Assembly (NCBI RefSeq): GCF_050908995.1
Contig: NC_135130.1
Span: forward strand, 10,285,001 to 10,349,000
DNA: 64,000 nucleotides
From: Andrena cerasifolii
Lineage: Eukaryota > Arthropoda > Insecta > Hymenoptera > Andrenidae
Reading direction: 5' to 3'
Shown: positions 11,901 through 24,800 of the stretch, in pieces
Layout: every line of letters begins with the position of its first letter
Position numbering within the stretch: position 1 is the first letter of the stretch
Notes under the pieces: generated by a model
Told to the model about the DNA's origin: nothing
What the model saw: the letters and a program-made list of their open reading frames with translations, nothing else
Databases searched by the model: none
Made by a program: the position numbers and the translations under genes

Positions 11901-14900
11901 TTTGGCCTGAACTGGAGCACTAGGGCGACCTAAAGCCTCGCACACCTCGTCTGGTCTCACCGCGCGGTACCCGAGCGCTCGCAACACACTCGCATAACCA
12001 GCCGAGGCTCAGGTACCCTGGGATCGCCAGTTCCCGCCTCGAGGACATGTTTCCTGGGAATAATCACCCATTCAACAAGCCTCAAGCCCTGGGGGATTTC
12101 GAGAGACATGGAAAAAGATGAAGAAGACCAGAACGGATCAGGGGGATCGGCGTCAAGAGGGAAGGAAGCCAGTCGCGATGAAATCTCGAGGAAATACTGC
12201 GCTTCTACTCGCGTTACATCCGAAGTACCTTAACCGATATTGATCCCACAAGCTCGACGAAGTTTCGCGATTTCACGATCTATAGGGCTCACGCCCCGGG
12301 CCGACGATTTACAAGCGGGCAGAAAAGGGAGCACCGCCCGCTCGAACTTGTAAAATCAATTATCGGCGTTCTCGCGAGCCACGGGGAAAGCGATTGCGAA
12401 GGAACCGATCGCGACGACGACGAAGATCGATTCGATGTTCGATGCCAGCGCGGGCGAAAAAGCGAGGCCAGGCGAGCGGAATTGCGATTCGATCGCCTCA
12501 TTTTCTGCTCGCCTTCTCAGTCGATTGGAATTCCGCGCGCTTTTTTTCAAATGGTTTTTCTTGATTTACAGAATCGTTGTTTAAGGTGAAGCTGCTACAA
12601 TTCCGTCAATTCTTCGATGTTCACGAAGTAATGAGACCTCGATAGAAGTATCGAGCGATTTTTTGTAAAAACAACCCCTGAAGATTAATCTTATTCTCCT
12701 GTATATCTTGAAAACTATAGTAGATATAAAAAAAAATATTAAAACAAAAACATAACGGCTTCGTATGCTGTATAAAACTGTGCAGTGAAATCGTTTAAAT
12801 TTTGAAATATGCAACAATTATTTATTTAAACTACAAAGCATAAAAAGCTGTTAACTTTTCATTGAAATAATTTTTTTACGTCTGCTATAGATTTTAAGAT
12901 ATAAAGGAAAATAGGATTAACATTCAGGGGATGCTTTCACCCTGAAGAACCGAAAATGGGCACAAACGAAAAATCCTTCACAAGCCTGCAGAGTTTAAAA
13001 GAATCGGAAATTTTTTATTTTCACTTTCAGCAACAGCGTGCAAAAGAAGCAAAAGTTTCATTTCAAAACCTTATTCATGGGTCGATGCAGAATTCTCCAT
13101 CGCTTCTAAACACGCTGTTCCCATCCGATCGCATACACGCGCAAACAACGCAGTCCTCCGACGCAAAGTCGTTGCAATAGCTTTTTGAGGGATTGCTTGT
13201 CGAATTGCAATGAATGGAGTGTATCTAATAAAAGGCGAATTCTCTGGCCGAGCTTGGCCACTGGACCACCTCTGCAGCTTCTTTGACGTGCTGCCCGGTA
13301 TTGAACGAGTGCTCAGCCATTAAAAATTACTTGACAATACTTCGTTACCAGATGAACGACCCAAGGAACTTTGAAAGAAAGCGAAAAATATGGCGCGACT
13401 GCGACCAGCTCGCCGTCTCGACGGGACAACGGGGCCATTGCGCGCATAAAACAGCGCTAAATAATTAATCGCGTTGTCCGAGAGGGGCTCGCGAGACGGG
13501 GATTTATCGTGCTCCTTTAAGGGCGCCGGAACAATTAACGGACGGCAAAATAAGAGCGGATCGGGGGAGAAGGCGACGCTACAAAGGAAGAAAGGAGCGT
13601 GGCGCCGCGCGTGGAACACGTTTGCCGCATAAATTACGCGATCTCTAATTAAGTAGGACCGAAGCGCTCGTTATGGCCGAGCTGTTAATCATCGGTCTCA
13701 TCGTCGGCGGGTTGAAATTTTTCCACTGCTTGCACGGTCACGTATCCGTTTCGTGCGAAAGATCGGCCGCGGAGCAGAAATTCAGCTGCGTGGTTGAATA
13801 TTAATTCATTTACGCGCCGCGGATCCCTTTAATTAATAAAATAAAACGTACCGACGCGTTTAGCGAAGTTAAGCTTCGCCGCGTGGAATGAACCCTGGAT
13901 GGAAACTTCGCAGATGACTTTACATGAAAACTGTGTAAATGTTTTTCAAGTGCATGGGAGAACGAAGGAGTGTTGCTGGAACAGATTTCTAAAACAATGC
14001 ACGCAGGGTGAGTTGCAGAAAGATATTCGGGTGGAAAGTAACAAGATGTATCGCGTGTCTGACTATGCGCGGACCTGTACTACTTGCGCCACGTTCTCCG
14101 TGTCTTCGCGTTCATCTCGCTTCCGTAACGCTCGAGTGGCGTGCTGAAGCTCGCCCTCTGCTTACACCTACTGCTTCCATTCCTTTCCAAACGATTGCAA
14201 ACGCGAATTTTACGAATTAATAACATTGCACATAATTTATCAAGAATAGATGTTCGTTTAATCTTCGTCGCCAGATAAAACGGAATTGTTAATAACGCGA
14301 ATACTATTCGAAAAGTACTTCAGACAGTAGATTCGACACCGCGATCCGATTCCCCGTGAAAGGAAAGCCGGAAATTAAAAAGGCACTCACGAACAACCAA
14401 CCGGACGCGTCACCTGTGTTTTTCTATTTATCCGCCGTCCCCGGGCGCACGCAGAGCCGTGCAAACTATTGAAAAAAAAAAGGTGGGAGGAGGAGGGAAG
14501 ACGAGATAGCAATGACCAATTTTCGCAACAACGGCCGCGTATCTCATTTCGAGTAACAGCTACCGACCGACCGACCGACCCAATTTCGCGACAATGCGCG
14601 GCCGCGAAAGAGACAGAAACGAACAAACGGCGGGACGCCCGGGAAGCAGGAGGAAGAGAAGGGCGCAAAGGGAGGGCGAAGGGCGTGCGCGCCGAAGGGA
14701 GGAAGGGCGACGCGGGCGCGGTTTTACGCGGCCATGCGACTTGCAATTCATGCGGCGCAGGAACTGATATTTCGCGGGAAATGAATCACCCTTACACAAA
14801 CGGAACGGACACACACTGGTAACGGAGCACAATAGTCAGACAATGGGAGAGAAAGCGTAGATTTCGGCCGACGGTGGCTGCAGCTCGGACCTACGGATCG

Positions 14901-15698
14901 TAACCGGCGAGAGATGCGCTCCGGGTAGGGCGCGGTGGAAGGGAGCGCGCTCCTTGAAAGGATGAGAGGCCGGGGTTCTCTATGGCCAGCGACGAGGGCC
15001 GCAAACGTGTTTAGGAATACAAACTGTCTGGCGCTGGCAAACACGGTTCAAATTAAATTTGGGCCGTCCATTAGAGGTGCGTCACACCGCCGGCTGCCAA
15101 TTAACGTCTAATTATCGCATTATGCTGGTCAATCGACGGGAAAGGGGCTCCTGGCGCCTTTCTATAGGATCCAGTGATCCCGGGGATGATGAACACTTGA
15201 CGTATATTGGGCGGAAGAAGTCTAATGAGAATCTAACAGCGGTACCGTGCTTGACGGTTTGACGTCGAGAGTTTAGGGATGCAGTCTATGTATCTCTCTG
15301 TGATGCGCGAGCGTTAGTGGACACGGAGTGCCACTGTCAAATAAGGTAAATGTGGGTGCGTCAGAAAATGGGTATTTCATTGTTTATTCTTTGCAAATAT
15401 TAAAGTGAAGTGTTAATTTATTTATTTCATTGGCTCACTTTGGTATTCATTTGCTTTGCTAGTCGCCAGTAGATAGGTCACCTTTTGCTTGATGTACCCT
15501 TTACTTGTTTAGCGAGGAAAATTTAAATAAATGTGTAGTTGCGGTGATTTTGCTTTCTTCTTTGCTATTTTTTCATGAATGATTATGCGGGCCATGTCTC
15601 CCAAAGACGAGAGCCATCTCTTCTAGCACCTTAGGAGAAATTGCCAAAAGTCACGAGTTCAGTTTTCAACCCGATTTTCAGCATATCTTGTCTTTAGA
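8983..15698. other. Gene-poor non-coding tract
   Basis: I see no gene in this stretch. It contains AT-rich, repeat-like DNA around 12,550-13,100 and several GC-rich, stop-poor segments. In those segments open frames overlap on both strands without a coding signature. A short CCGA microsatellite lies at 14,563-14,580. Confidence 0.5.
14563..14580. repeat. CCGA tetranucleotide microsatellite
   Basis: Just over four perfect copies of CCGA are read directly from the sequence. Confidence 0.9.
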
Positions 15699-15699
15699 G

Positions 15700-15810
15700 G
15701 GGAATCCTATTCTTTGGGCTAAAAACATAGCAAAATAAATCGAATAAGCTAGTTTCTTAAAAAAAAATCTAAAATTTCGCTATGTTCTTAGCCCAAAGAA
15801 TGGGATTCCC
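15700..15810. repeat. Inverted repeat with 32-bp arms
   Basis: The left arm 15700-15731 (starting GGGAATCCTATTC and ending AACATAGC) pairs with the right arm 15779-15810 with two mismatches in 32 positions. The arms flank a 47-base AT-rich spacer. It is most likely a small foldback element. No coding sequence is present. Confidence 0.7.
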
Positions 15811-16942
15811 ACATGGGAATCAGCGTACGATTCTGAAGTTGAAATAAAATTCATTCGGTATTAGTTTTAATAGCCGTTTTATGTTTGTGCCGTTACACCT
15901 TCGCGTATGCTACATGAAATTCAACTATATACTTCGTGGGGGTTGTACTTAGAGGAACGGATTCATGCTGTGTTTTCTGATCAATGTCTGTGCAGCCTGA
16001 GCCCTTCAAAGGCACTTTTATTACGACCAAGGAAGAGAGAGCGCGCCGAACGAAATTTCCATCGACCATTTGCCTGGAATATCAGGGAACAGGACGAACG
16101 TATGAACGTCGCGTTCCGACGCTTCGTCTCGTTTAGCATGGCATGCAATATTGCAAACAGTTTTACGAGCCTCGGCTGCTTCTCCTCCCTTTCTTCGCCC
16201 TCCGTCCTTTGACGCTCGCGATCCGCAGTAACCAATAAAGTTTTATCAGGACAACGATATCGAAAGTAACGAGGAACGGTTCCTTTGGACGATCATGAAA
16301 GCCTCAGCCTCCGAAACTCGGGGCAATCCCCTAAAAACATTTATTTAAATTTATGCTTCTTGGCGCTCGTGGAAATTTTAGGTGCTCCGTGGCTTGCAAT
16401 AACCTAATCTAAGACCAATCACACGCTGATTGAAACGCTGTGAATATAGATTCGAATGTTACGCAAATTGCGATCGAATGTTGTACAAATATTCATAAAA
16501 ATCAACAGGCTCGGTTATTGCGTGGTCAATACAGCCGAGATGAATTATTCAAAGCGCCCTGATTGCTTGAATTGCCCGTGACAACGATTTCCAACGATAT
16601 TGTACCATGAAAGAAGCGAAGAGAGATTAGATTAATCAATTATTGCGATTCATAAGAAAATGCATTACGGAACGCGTTAAAACTAAACCGTAGCTTTTAG
16701 CACGATACCGTTTTGCAAAGTCCGTCCCGACAAAAACTCCAATCCCATCCACCCTCCATTATAATCTACTCGTCTACACATTGCAAGCAATGAGAGAAGC
16801 GATGATCGCACTCTACTATTTAAAAAAATCCGCGAACGCGAAAGAGAGGTAGACTGCCGATTAACGACTACCTCCCTGTACGTACACATGCCACGCATCC
16901 CTCGGCGACTCCCAAATGATTCCCTGAAAATCTCGCGAAATT

Positions 16943-17036
16943 ATATTAACCCTTTGAACTTTGGTTGGAATATTAGAGGGGAAAGGCTACTGCATTCTTT
17001 CGAAAGATTTTAATTTAAAGTCCAAAGGGTTGATAT
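16943..17036. repeat. Short palindromic element with ~20-bp arms
   Basis: ATATTAACCCTTTGAACTTT at 16943-16962 pairs with 17017-17036 with two mismatches, leaving a 54-base centre. It belongs to a cluster of degenerate repeats continuing to 17.7 kb. Confidence 0.6.
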
Positions 17037-17182
17037 GTGTATACACGCCGCGGGGTATGCAGGGGTGGCTCTAATTCGAAAAAGGAGTAGCAACTTTTGG
17101 CCCTCTTGTATTTTAAACGCGCCAGTTACAATTATTTCGCATTCCTTGCTCTTGGAATGGACTCGTTGGGCAAAGTCTTTTT

Positions 17183-17228
17183 GCGCGCATTTTGTAGGAT
17201 GCATATCCTACCAAAATGCACTGCGCGC
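17183..17228. repeat. Near-perfect palindrome (cruciform-like)
   Basis: GCGCGC, then ATTTTGTAGGAT, a short centre at GCAT, ATCCTACCAAAAT and GCGCGC form a self-complementary 46-base block. A partial third copy (TAGGATGCTTACC ... AAAATGC) follows at 17,236-17,261. Confidence 0.65.
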
Positions 17229-17394
17229 AATTAGGTAGGATGCTTACCCTCCCAAAATGCACGCGTAAAGATTACTACCCAGGAATACAAGGTACCCGTG
17301 TTTACTATCGCATGCAAGTACAAAATATGATTCACCGGTCAGCGAATACGGTCCATCCAGTCATCGTCGCTAGCTTTCAAGGTAGCGTAACCCT

Positions 17395-17437
17395 GGGCCC
17401 TCTCTAGGGCCCTCCTATTGGGCCCTCTCCAAGGCCT
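17395..17437. repeat. Three spaced GGGCCCTC units
   Basis: The octamer GGGCCCTC occurs three times within about 40 bases. Each copy contains the GGGCCC palindrome. No function is apparent. Confidence 0.6.
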
Positions 17438-17452
17438 AGAATCTCATTGGCA

Positions 17453-17668
17453 AGTCCAAGCTGAAAATTGAAGCTAAGCGAAAATTTGACTCCACTACCG
17501 CGATAAAAAAGCAATTAGTGCACCGGTGCTCTGGACGAACTTTGTATGCGCAAAAAATTGGCTCTACTTTCGCGAAGAAAATTCAACTGAAGCTTCGGTG
17601 CTCTGGACAAGTCTTAGATACGCAAAAATTTCACCCCAAATCCGCGGTAATACTATTCTAAGTAAGAG
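17453..17668. repeat. Degenerate tandem repeat, period ~72 bases, about three units
   Basis: GGTGCTCTGGAC recurs at 17,525 and 17,597, exactly 72 bases apart. Downstream similarity includes GCGCAAAAAATT against ACGCAAAAATTT and TCGCG against CCGCG. A more diverged unit starts near 17,453. It looks like an old minisatellite or the remains of a mobile element. Confidence 0.55.
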
Positions 17669-18868
17669 CCGCAGTGGTCCGCAAAGTATGTAGATGGACG
17701 CGAAAAAAAGCGTGGACTCTACGATCGCATTACGCGCGATCACAAAGGATCTTGCTAGACTGCAAGATTGCTAGGAAGACTAGTTCCACTATGCACCCGA
17801 TGCATTATAGGTACACGTGTCTCAGCAGGGCCCGATCCAGCTCTTCCGCCGCTCTGGGCAAAAGTATTGTTTGCCGCCCTTTATATTTAATTATAAATAA
17901 TTATTTTAAAATATAATTTTCGGCAGCGAGTGAAATCTAATAACAAAAGCCTTCTGTTTCATAAAAAAAATTAATATTCAGAAATTACCAATTCACCAAT
18001 TTTGCCGCTCTGGGTAGTTTGCAACTCTTCTATGATCCAGTATTTCAAGGGAATATCTGGGGGTGAAGGAGGATGTATAAAACAGTAGCTTCTTTCCACT
18101 GAAATTTTTTTTATTTAGTGCTACGTACATAATTTTGACTCCTGCTTTAGAAGATTCTTGCTTTTACTGAATACATTCTACAGTGCAACTCTCCCAGGTG
18201 TGTCTACTGTGCACTCTTTCCCTAATCTCCTAGTTTTATCTGTCACAATTCCTTTGCGGCTAATCTGTGGCTACCCACCCTCGATTTCTAATACAATAAT
18301 AATTCTAATCCGTCCATAACCGCGATTACATCTACGAAGCCGTTAGATTATTTATTCAGTAACGATTAAAGTATCCGCTGGATAACCACACGCATGGACA
18401 CCTTTCAAATTAATCATGCTCTCACTCCACCCTTCCCTCCCTGCCTAACTTATTGTTACCTCAGTCCCTCGCGCAATTGGTGGTTGCCAATTAATCACAG
18501 AGCATGCTGTTTCGTTATATCACGGCCGCCGCGTCTATCTTCCCTCTCTAAAAATTACATCACCTGTTACGTCACTCGGCGCGCTTCCAGCTCGCTACTT
18601 TTCAAACACTCCCCTGATTAGCATGATCGCAAACGATTTGAACGATTGCGTAACAATCTATTACGCATCTTTCTACTCTGACACTCGGTGAAGCTTGTTC
18701 TCCGCGAGTGTTGCGAACTAACAGACACATTGTGATCTGCAGGGAGGTGCATAGTTTCTCCCAGACGACAATTATCGCGTAAAGGGATTTCGCAGTAGAT
18801 CTTCCGTCCCATGAAGATGCAGAACAGTTGACGCAGGCCTGAGTTGCTGCCGCCTGGCAAGATGGCAC
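17669..18868. other. Non-coding, AT-rich downstream flank of the CSPP1-like gene
   Basis: I found no exon. CCGCTCTGGG occurs twice (near 17,850 and 18,005) around an AT-rich core. This suggests further degenerate repeat material between the repeat cluster and the minus-strand stop codon at 18,869. Confidence 0.4.
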
Positions 18869-21800
18869 TCAATAGATGGCTGACCGGTAGAGGATATCGT
18901 AGAGATTGTTACGGTAGACGTGATCCATGGGAGCCCCGTGGCCTGGCCTACCCCAGAATTTTCTCCAGGTGTCGAAATGCCTGTGGCAGCTCTCCTGCTC
19001 CATGCGTTGTTCCTTCTAAAACGAGAGTCAATCCTGTACAAGCTAAGAGCAGGAGTGGTCACAAGGAAAAAGTAATAACTTAGTCGTCGGTCGAAAATTA
19101 AATTAATTAACAAAATAAAAGGAAATTAAATTCTCAAGTAATTCTGCATTGCGTACAGATTTCTCTGTCTATCTAATTTTATACGTAAGGGGTAATAACA
19201 AAATTTGATTCACCATTTATTGCCCTGATTGAAATGCTGCCCCCATCATTCACCACTTACCAATGCGTTCTCCCGTTTTCTTCGCATCTGCTCGATCAGC
19301 TCAGCGATGTACTCACGATTCTCAACCTCCAGTGTGCGTAACCTGCCGACAGAATCGTTCAACGATCACTAACCGAGAATAGGTGTCCAATTTTCAAGTA
19401 TTCTTTAAGCTTTTATTAAGCTACGCAACATTCGTTGAAAAGAAATCGGAGTACTAAAATACTGGTCATCTGAAAAGTTATCGCAGACTGACAAGTTTTG
19501 TAGCGTGCTTTACTTTGAAAACCGTTTCGAATTATAATTGTTGAGTGCTCTACGAGCTTGAGATATAGTCACACGCTTCTCTTTCACCATCGCGAATAAA
19601 AGTGCTAAGTTCCAGTGGACTTCGATGGAAATTACATTTATGAAAAAGAAAACCAGAAATTGGCACCTAGTAGATCATTTTAAGAGTCGCCAATGCAACT
19701 GCTAATCCAACGTATGAAACTTCGGAGCGCCAGGACCCCGCCAACTGCAATTTAACCGTAACGACGTTGCGCTTCGGATTACGCCTTTGATTTTCGCCCT
19801 CAAAGGAGGCTTTTCCAGACATCGACGGCCATCGTCGAATGCTTGATCAAAAACGGCCGAAATTGCAGTTTATAATTGCCGAGGCGCGGCGCGCGTTGAA
19901 AGTGCTGGTTAAATTGCAGCGCGCGTGCAGCATCCAGCCGGACGTACAAAGGGGACGTTGGCATAAATATTCCCGCGATAACTTCTGATTTCATCGGCCC
20001 GCGGATAATGGTGGCCGCAATCATCGCTACACCAATGAAAACATACGATAATCCCTATCATAAAATCGTTTCGCCTCGCAGCGCACGCATCTCATATTTT
20101 CGAATGCGTTAACAATCGTAAAAACGGACCTCTAAATAACGGCGTTAAGCTCGGAAAAGCAGGCGACCGCGAAATGCTCGCGATCGCTGTTCCATCGCGA
20201 ACTAATTTCCTTCCCATTATCGATCGAGAAAGCGTAGGCGCGACGCAATTCTACCCACCCCCGGGGTGAGGGGCCATCGAGCTTCCCCATTCTCCGCGAT
20301 AAATTTCACCGCGAGCCATAAAACTTCCATCGACGCGCCCGCGGCTCGAAAAATTGGGCGAGCTCGCAATGAAACGTAGGAAACAGTTAAGGGATCCACG
20401 GGGAACGAGGAGAAACGTCTGGGAAACGGGGATCGCCGAGACGATACGTCGGCTCTTTATGGGAGGTTTTATGTATTATACGAGGCAAACACGTTCGAAG
20501 ATACTTGTTGCCCGCGTTTCCATCACGCGGGCTAACTTCCCCCGTAACCCGAGCCTCTATTGCCATCGGAGAAGCATCGTTGTTTCAGAACTGTGCTCGC
20601 CTTTTTATGCGAATATTATCTGGACGGTATAGTTCGATGGAGGTTTCATCGATGTTTCCTGCCGAGCGGATAAATGGATCAGCCCTAGTTCATCGCGGAG
20701 ATAAAGCAGTAGGTATTGCTTGGTTGCTTCAACGAAGAAATTCTCGAAATTTAATGCTTCTGCGAGAGTTTATTTTAGAGAATCATAGGGAGAGGGTGTA
20801 GTTACAAAAATCCGGCTGGATTATCCGGAGATTCGAGCTGCAGATAATTCCGTGGGGCATGCACATTGACTCCAAAGAGTTAAGCCTCCGGAACACGTAA
20901 GGATAAGCACGAGCTCCCTTGGAGATACGTAGGTACATTAGACAGTCTGCCGGGGGTGTTTACCCTTTAATAAACGTGCTTACGCCGGGCTTTATGCAGA
21001 TAAAATGCGAAAAACTCTGACGGGAATGTGATTTTCTTATTCCGTGCTGGCCAACTACGACTAAGGACTCTCTTCCCCGTTGGCAAAAGGAGAGGAAGTC
21101 TGAATTGAGTGAACAGTAGCTCCCCCGGGAAATAATAGTATATACTTCTAACGATCGCGGAACTTTCCGAATAAATTGAAACTTCACTGGGTTAAAGAAC
21201 AGTTGCACAAAAGGTGGCGCAGTTTCGAATGTGAAGCTGATTATGTAAAAGGAAATCAAAGGCGGCTGAAAAAGGCGCGACAGGTTTCCGATGACTTCCA
21301 GAGGCGCTGTTACCGGACTAGCAACATCGTTCCGCCAAGGGTCTTTCGAGATATTCGACAGAAGTCTCGGGGAATAATTCCGTCTAAGTCGTTCTCGACG
21401 CGAGGTCGGATTTTCTCCAGCTGGAACGAAACGAAGTGACAAGTCAGTGGAAATACGAGCGCATTGTTCCGGTGTCCATTCTTTTCCGTAAGAACGTTCT
21501 CCAAAGAAAGGGTCCCTTCATTATAACGAAGACAAAAAGGGAATTGGAACGAGTATCCCGGGGACTTAGCGTGTCACCTTTTGCGCTGCTTCGAAAAACA
21601 GCGCACCCTCTACAAACAGGTGAAGAAGTAGTCTACTTAAGGGGGCATGGTACTTTTTTTGCCTGAAAGTTAAGCATTCTTTATGAATTTTCTTTCTATA
21701 TGAAAATGAAAAGCTAGGAACCCTACTATAAAATTGAATATGTTCAACTTACATGTAATCACCGTTACCGGTCCAAATTTCCTCGATTTTTTATGAAATT

Positions 21801-24800
21801 TTACCGAAAACCGAATAAAAAATTCAAAATTTGATAGTTTAAATTATCGTCCGCGGGGCATTATTAGCGGAGTATAAGACGTTATAACTTATGTAGATAT
21901 TTAAATTCCTCAAAATGAATGTTACAAAAAATGCTAAAAAAAGAAAATTGAATTTTTCAACCCAGAAAAGTACTACACCCCTTAAAGCTAACAATATATT
22001 AATTTATGCAAGACAAAAAGGTATATTTACTACTACAATTTCTAACAGAAGACCAAAGATTTTCTTGCTTTCCTCCACCGCTAACTTTTCGTCAACTAAC
22101 CACGCGTTCGGAGTGAAAATACCGGAGCTCCTTTTATCCCCGAATCATAGTAGCAGTATCGCGGCGGTACAACGAAGAAAAGCAATCTTTCAAAGTAGGT
22201 TAGGTGGCGGGAGGGGGTAAGAAAGTAAAAGGAAAGCGAGCAGCATGAAAGACAACACTCGACAAGGCAGCCGTCTCGAACGATTTTTCAGCGCGTAATT
22301 ACCCGAACGCCTTCGAACGAGGCAAAGTAAAGCCCCGCGGAGGAGGCTGCTGCGAGGAAAACCGTGTTGACGAGTACACAGAGCGACAGACTGTAACGTT
22401 GACAAACATTCGAGGGGAAAGCGGGGGTGGGATGTCTGCGGAGGGGGCCGACAGCTCAACTTGTCGAGGTCGAGGGTGTTCAGGTCAATGGGTTGATTAC
22501 CTGTAACGCAGTTACATCCCCCGAGTACCGTAACAACGCTAACCAGACAGCCCCACAGTAAGCTCACGGTTCGTCGCGTTTTCATATCCATCTCATCGCC
22601 GACGCGCCAAGAATCCGGGCCGATACGATTTCAGAAGGGGGGCCGAAGGTATACTTTCGATACGCGGTTTCCTCGCAAAGGAATCACTGGGAAGGAATGG
22701 TGGAGCAAGTGGAAACGTCGACGAGAACAAGGAGGCGTTTCTGTTTGGGCAGGCATGAAAACGAACAGCCGAATTCCGCTTGCACGCGATACATACGATT
22801 CTATCGTGCGTCCCGGCCGTGTAGCGTCGGTGGCGATATGCCGAGTGCTCTGCGGTTGCGAGTAATAACGTCTGCTGGTCAAAAGCGGCACCAACTCCAC
22901 GCCCCCGGTCAATCCGTACACCTGAACTTCCTCGTTATAACGATTCCTCGAACCCCGCACCAGCTGCGTGTCCGCGGCGGTACCTGCAAAACCAGCTGAC
23001 CTAAAAACCAAGCTGCTGCCCTTGGCATCATCGACAACGACAGCCAGCTGTTCAGTTTACCTGCCTCCGTCTTATCATCGAAGAACTTGTTCATATCCGT
23101 GACGGCAGGAGGATTGATGCTGCCCCGGTGCAACCTCTCAACCGTCGAATTGCTCGTCCAGCCCTGAAAGGATTCCAAGTGGTAACTAGCTGCGGCTAGG
23201 ATCGTAGGTCAACTACCAGTAACGTGGGTGTTGATACAGGCCCTCCTGAAACTATCGCTGCCAATCAGTCGAAACCCTGTCGAAGCAAGTCCGGGCCAGA
23301 AGCATTTGTAAGAGACGTAGCCAGCCGTCAGAATGAAGAAGAAGAATTCACCGTCACGTGATTAGTAATCGCTTAGGTAGACCAGGCTAAACTTCGCGCA
23401 GCTAGTACGTTCAATTCATCAACGTCGGTCTCGTTAGCCGGTTAGTTAGAGCAAGGCCGTGCGGCTTATTATGGAGAAAAACAGAAAACCGTCCATAAAT
23501 CCATCCACCATAAATCCATGCCCGGCTTCACGCGAGAGAGACAACGGCCGCGGCTGAGACAGGTGTGGCGCGATGGTAAAGGAGGGTGAAAATCGGCAGG
23601 GGGGCGGTGTAAGGAGAAGGAGCTCGCGCGCTAGGGGGGAAGAAGTAAACTCGGCTGAAGTGGAACGTGGTAATAAATTTCAGTTTAAACTTTCCGGCCG
23701 CGGAAGCTGAGGGGGGAAGGATCGTTCAATTACGCAGTAACGCGGCACGGTTATGTGTGTTGCCGTTCGAGGATGCTACGGCGGTTAATTAAAAATTAAG
23801 AGTTTCGCTCGACGGGATCATCTGCCGCGGCTGGGGCCGGAAGGAGGCAGAGGCGTGCACGATTGAAGCCGCGTCTCCACGGAAACCCGACCACCCTGTC
23901 CCGAAAGCACGTTAATAGAAGCGCTAATTTCCACTTCAAACGATGTTTACCGACTCCCGGCCAGCCCGACATGGCGGTATCCAGGGGACCGATGGATAAA
24001 AAGCCGCGGTTGTCCTTCCCGTCGACTCGGCCTCGTGCTGCTGCATCCGTTCCTACGATTCCACTTTGACGCGAGTCACGTCGGGCGAGCCACGGCAGAA
24101 GTCGTGCCGCAGAAACACCGGCAGCCCTGATTAAATTTCATTTCCGGGGTGAACGCGCCCGTCCCTCTGCTAATGGGCCGTGCATCGCGAGACGGAGACG
24201 CGTTAATTGCTTGTTCCTTCCACGTGTCTGTCCGCGACGATCGCTCGACGACTGGGTGAATGGGTACACCCGAGCTCAGTTGGGTCTAATTTAAATCTAG
24301 GCTAGGCTTCAAACACCACACTCGCTCTGCCATTCGTGCCGCATGCGCGTGGAAAAAGAACGAGATGGTATTCACTGGGAACTGCAACAGCTCGTCGATA
24401 CTCGAGTGTCGAACACCGATTTCCTCTTCGGAAAGATCGACTCTCGCGCCGGCTATCTACAAAGCCATGAGCTATATACAGGCTTCCGAGAATGAGAGTG
24501 ATCGATATGAACCGTTTCCTAATCATCAGCCAAGCTCAGCCACAAAGGACAGAGTTTGTCTGTCAAGCTAGGCTATATATCAGCGGATACTGTGCTTAAC
24601 GCACGAAGAAGTATGCGTACCAGGGACTCGAGGAACCGCACACCCAGCAACTTGGGATCCCTCCAAGGAACTCCACCAGGACCAGGACGACCCCAGGGCC
24701 AGAGAGGCGCCAGCTAAGCACACGGCGTCATAGCATATTAAGCAGTTTCCAAGGTTCGTTTCCTACATCGCAAGGTGACTGGCTCCGGCTCCAGCACGTG

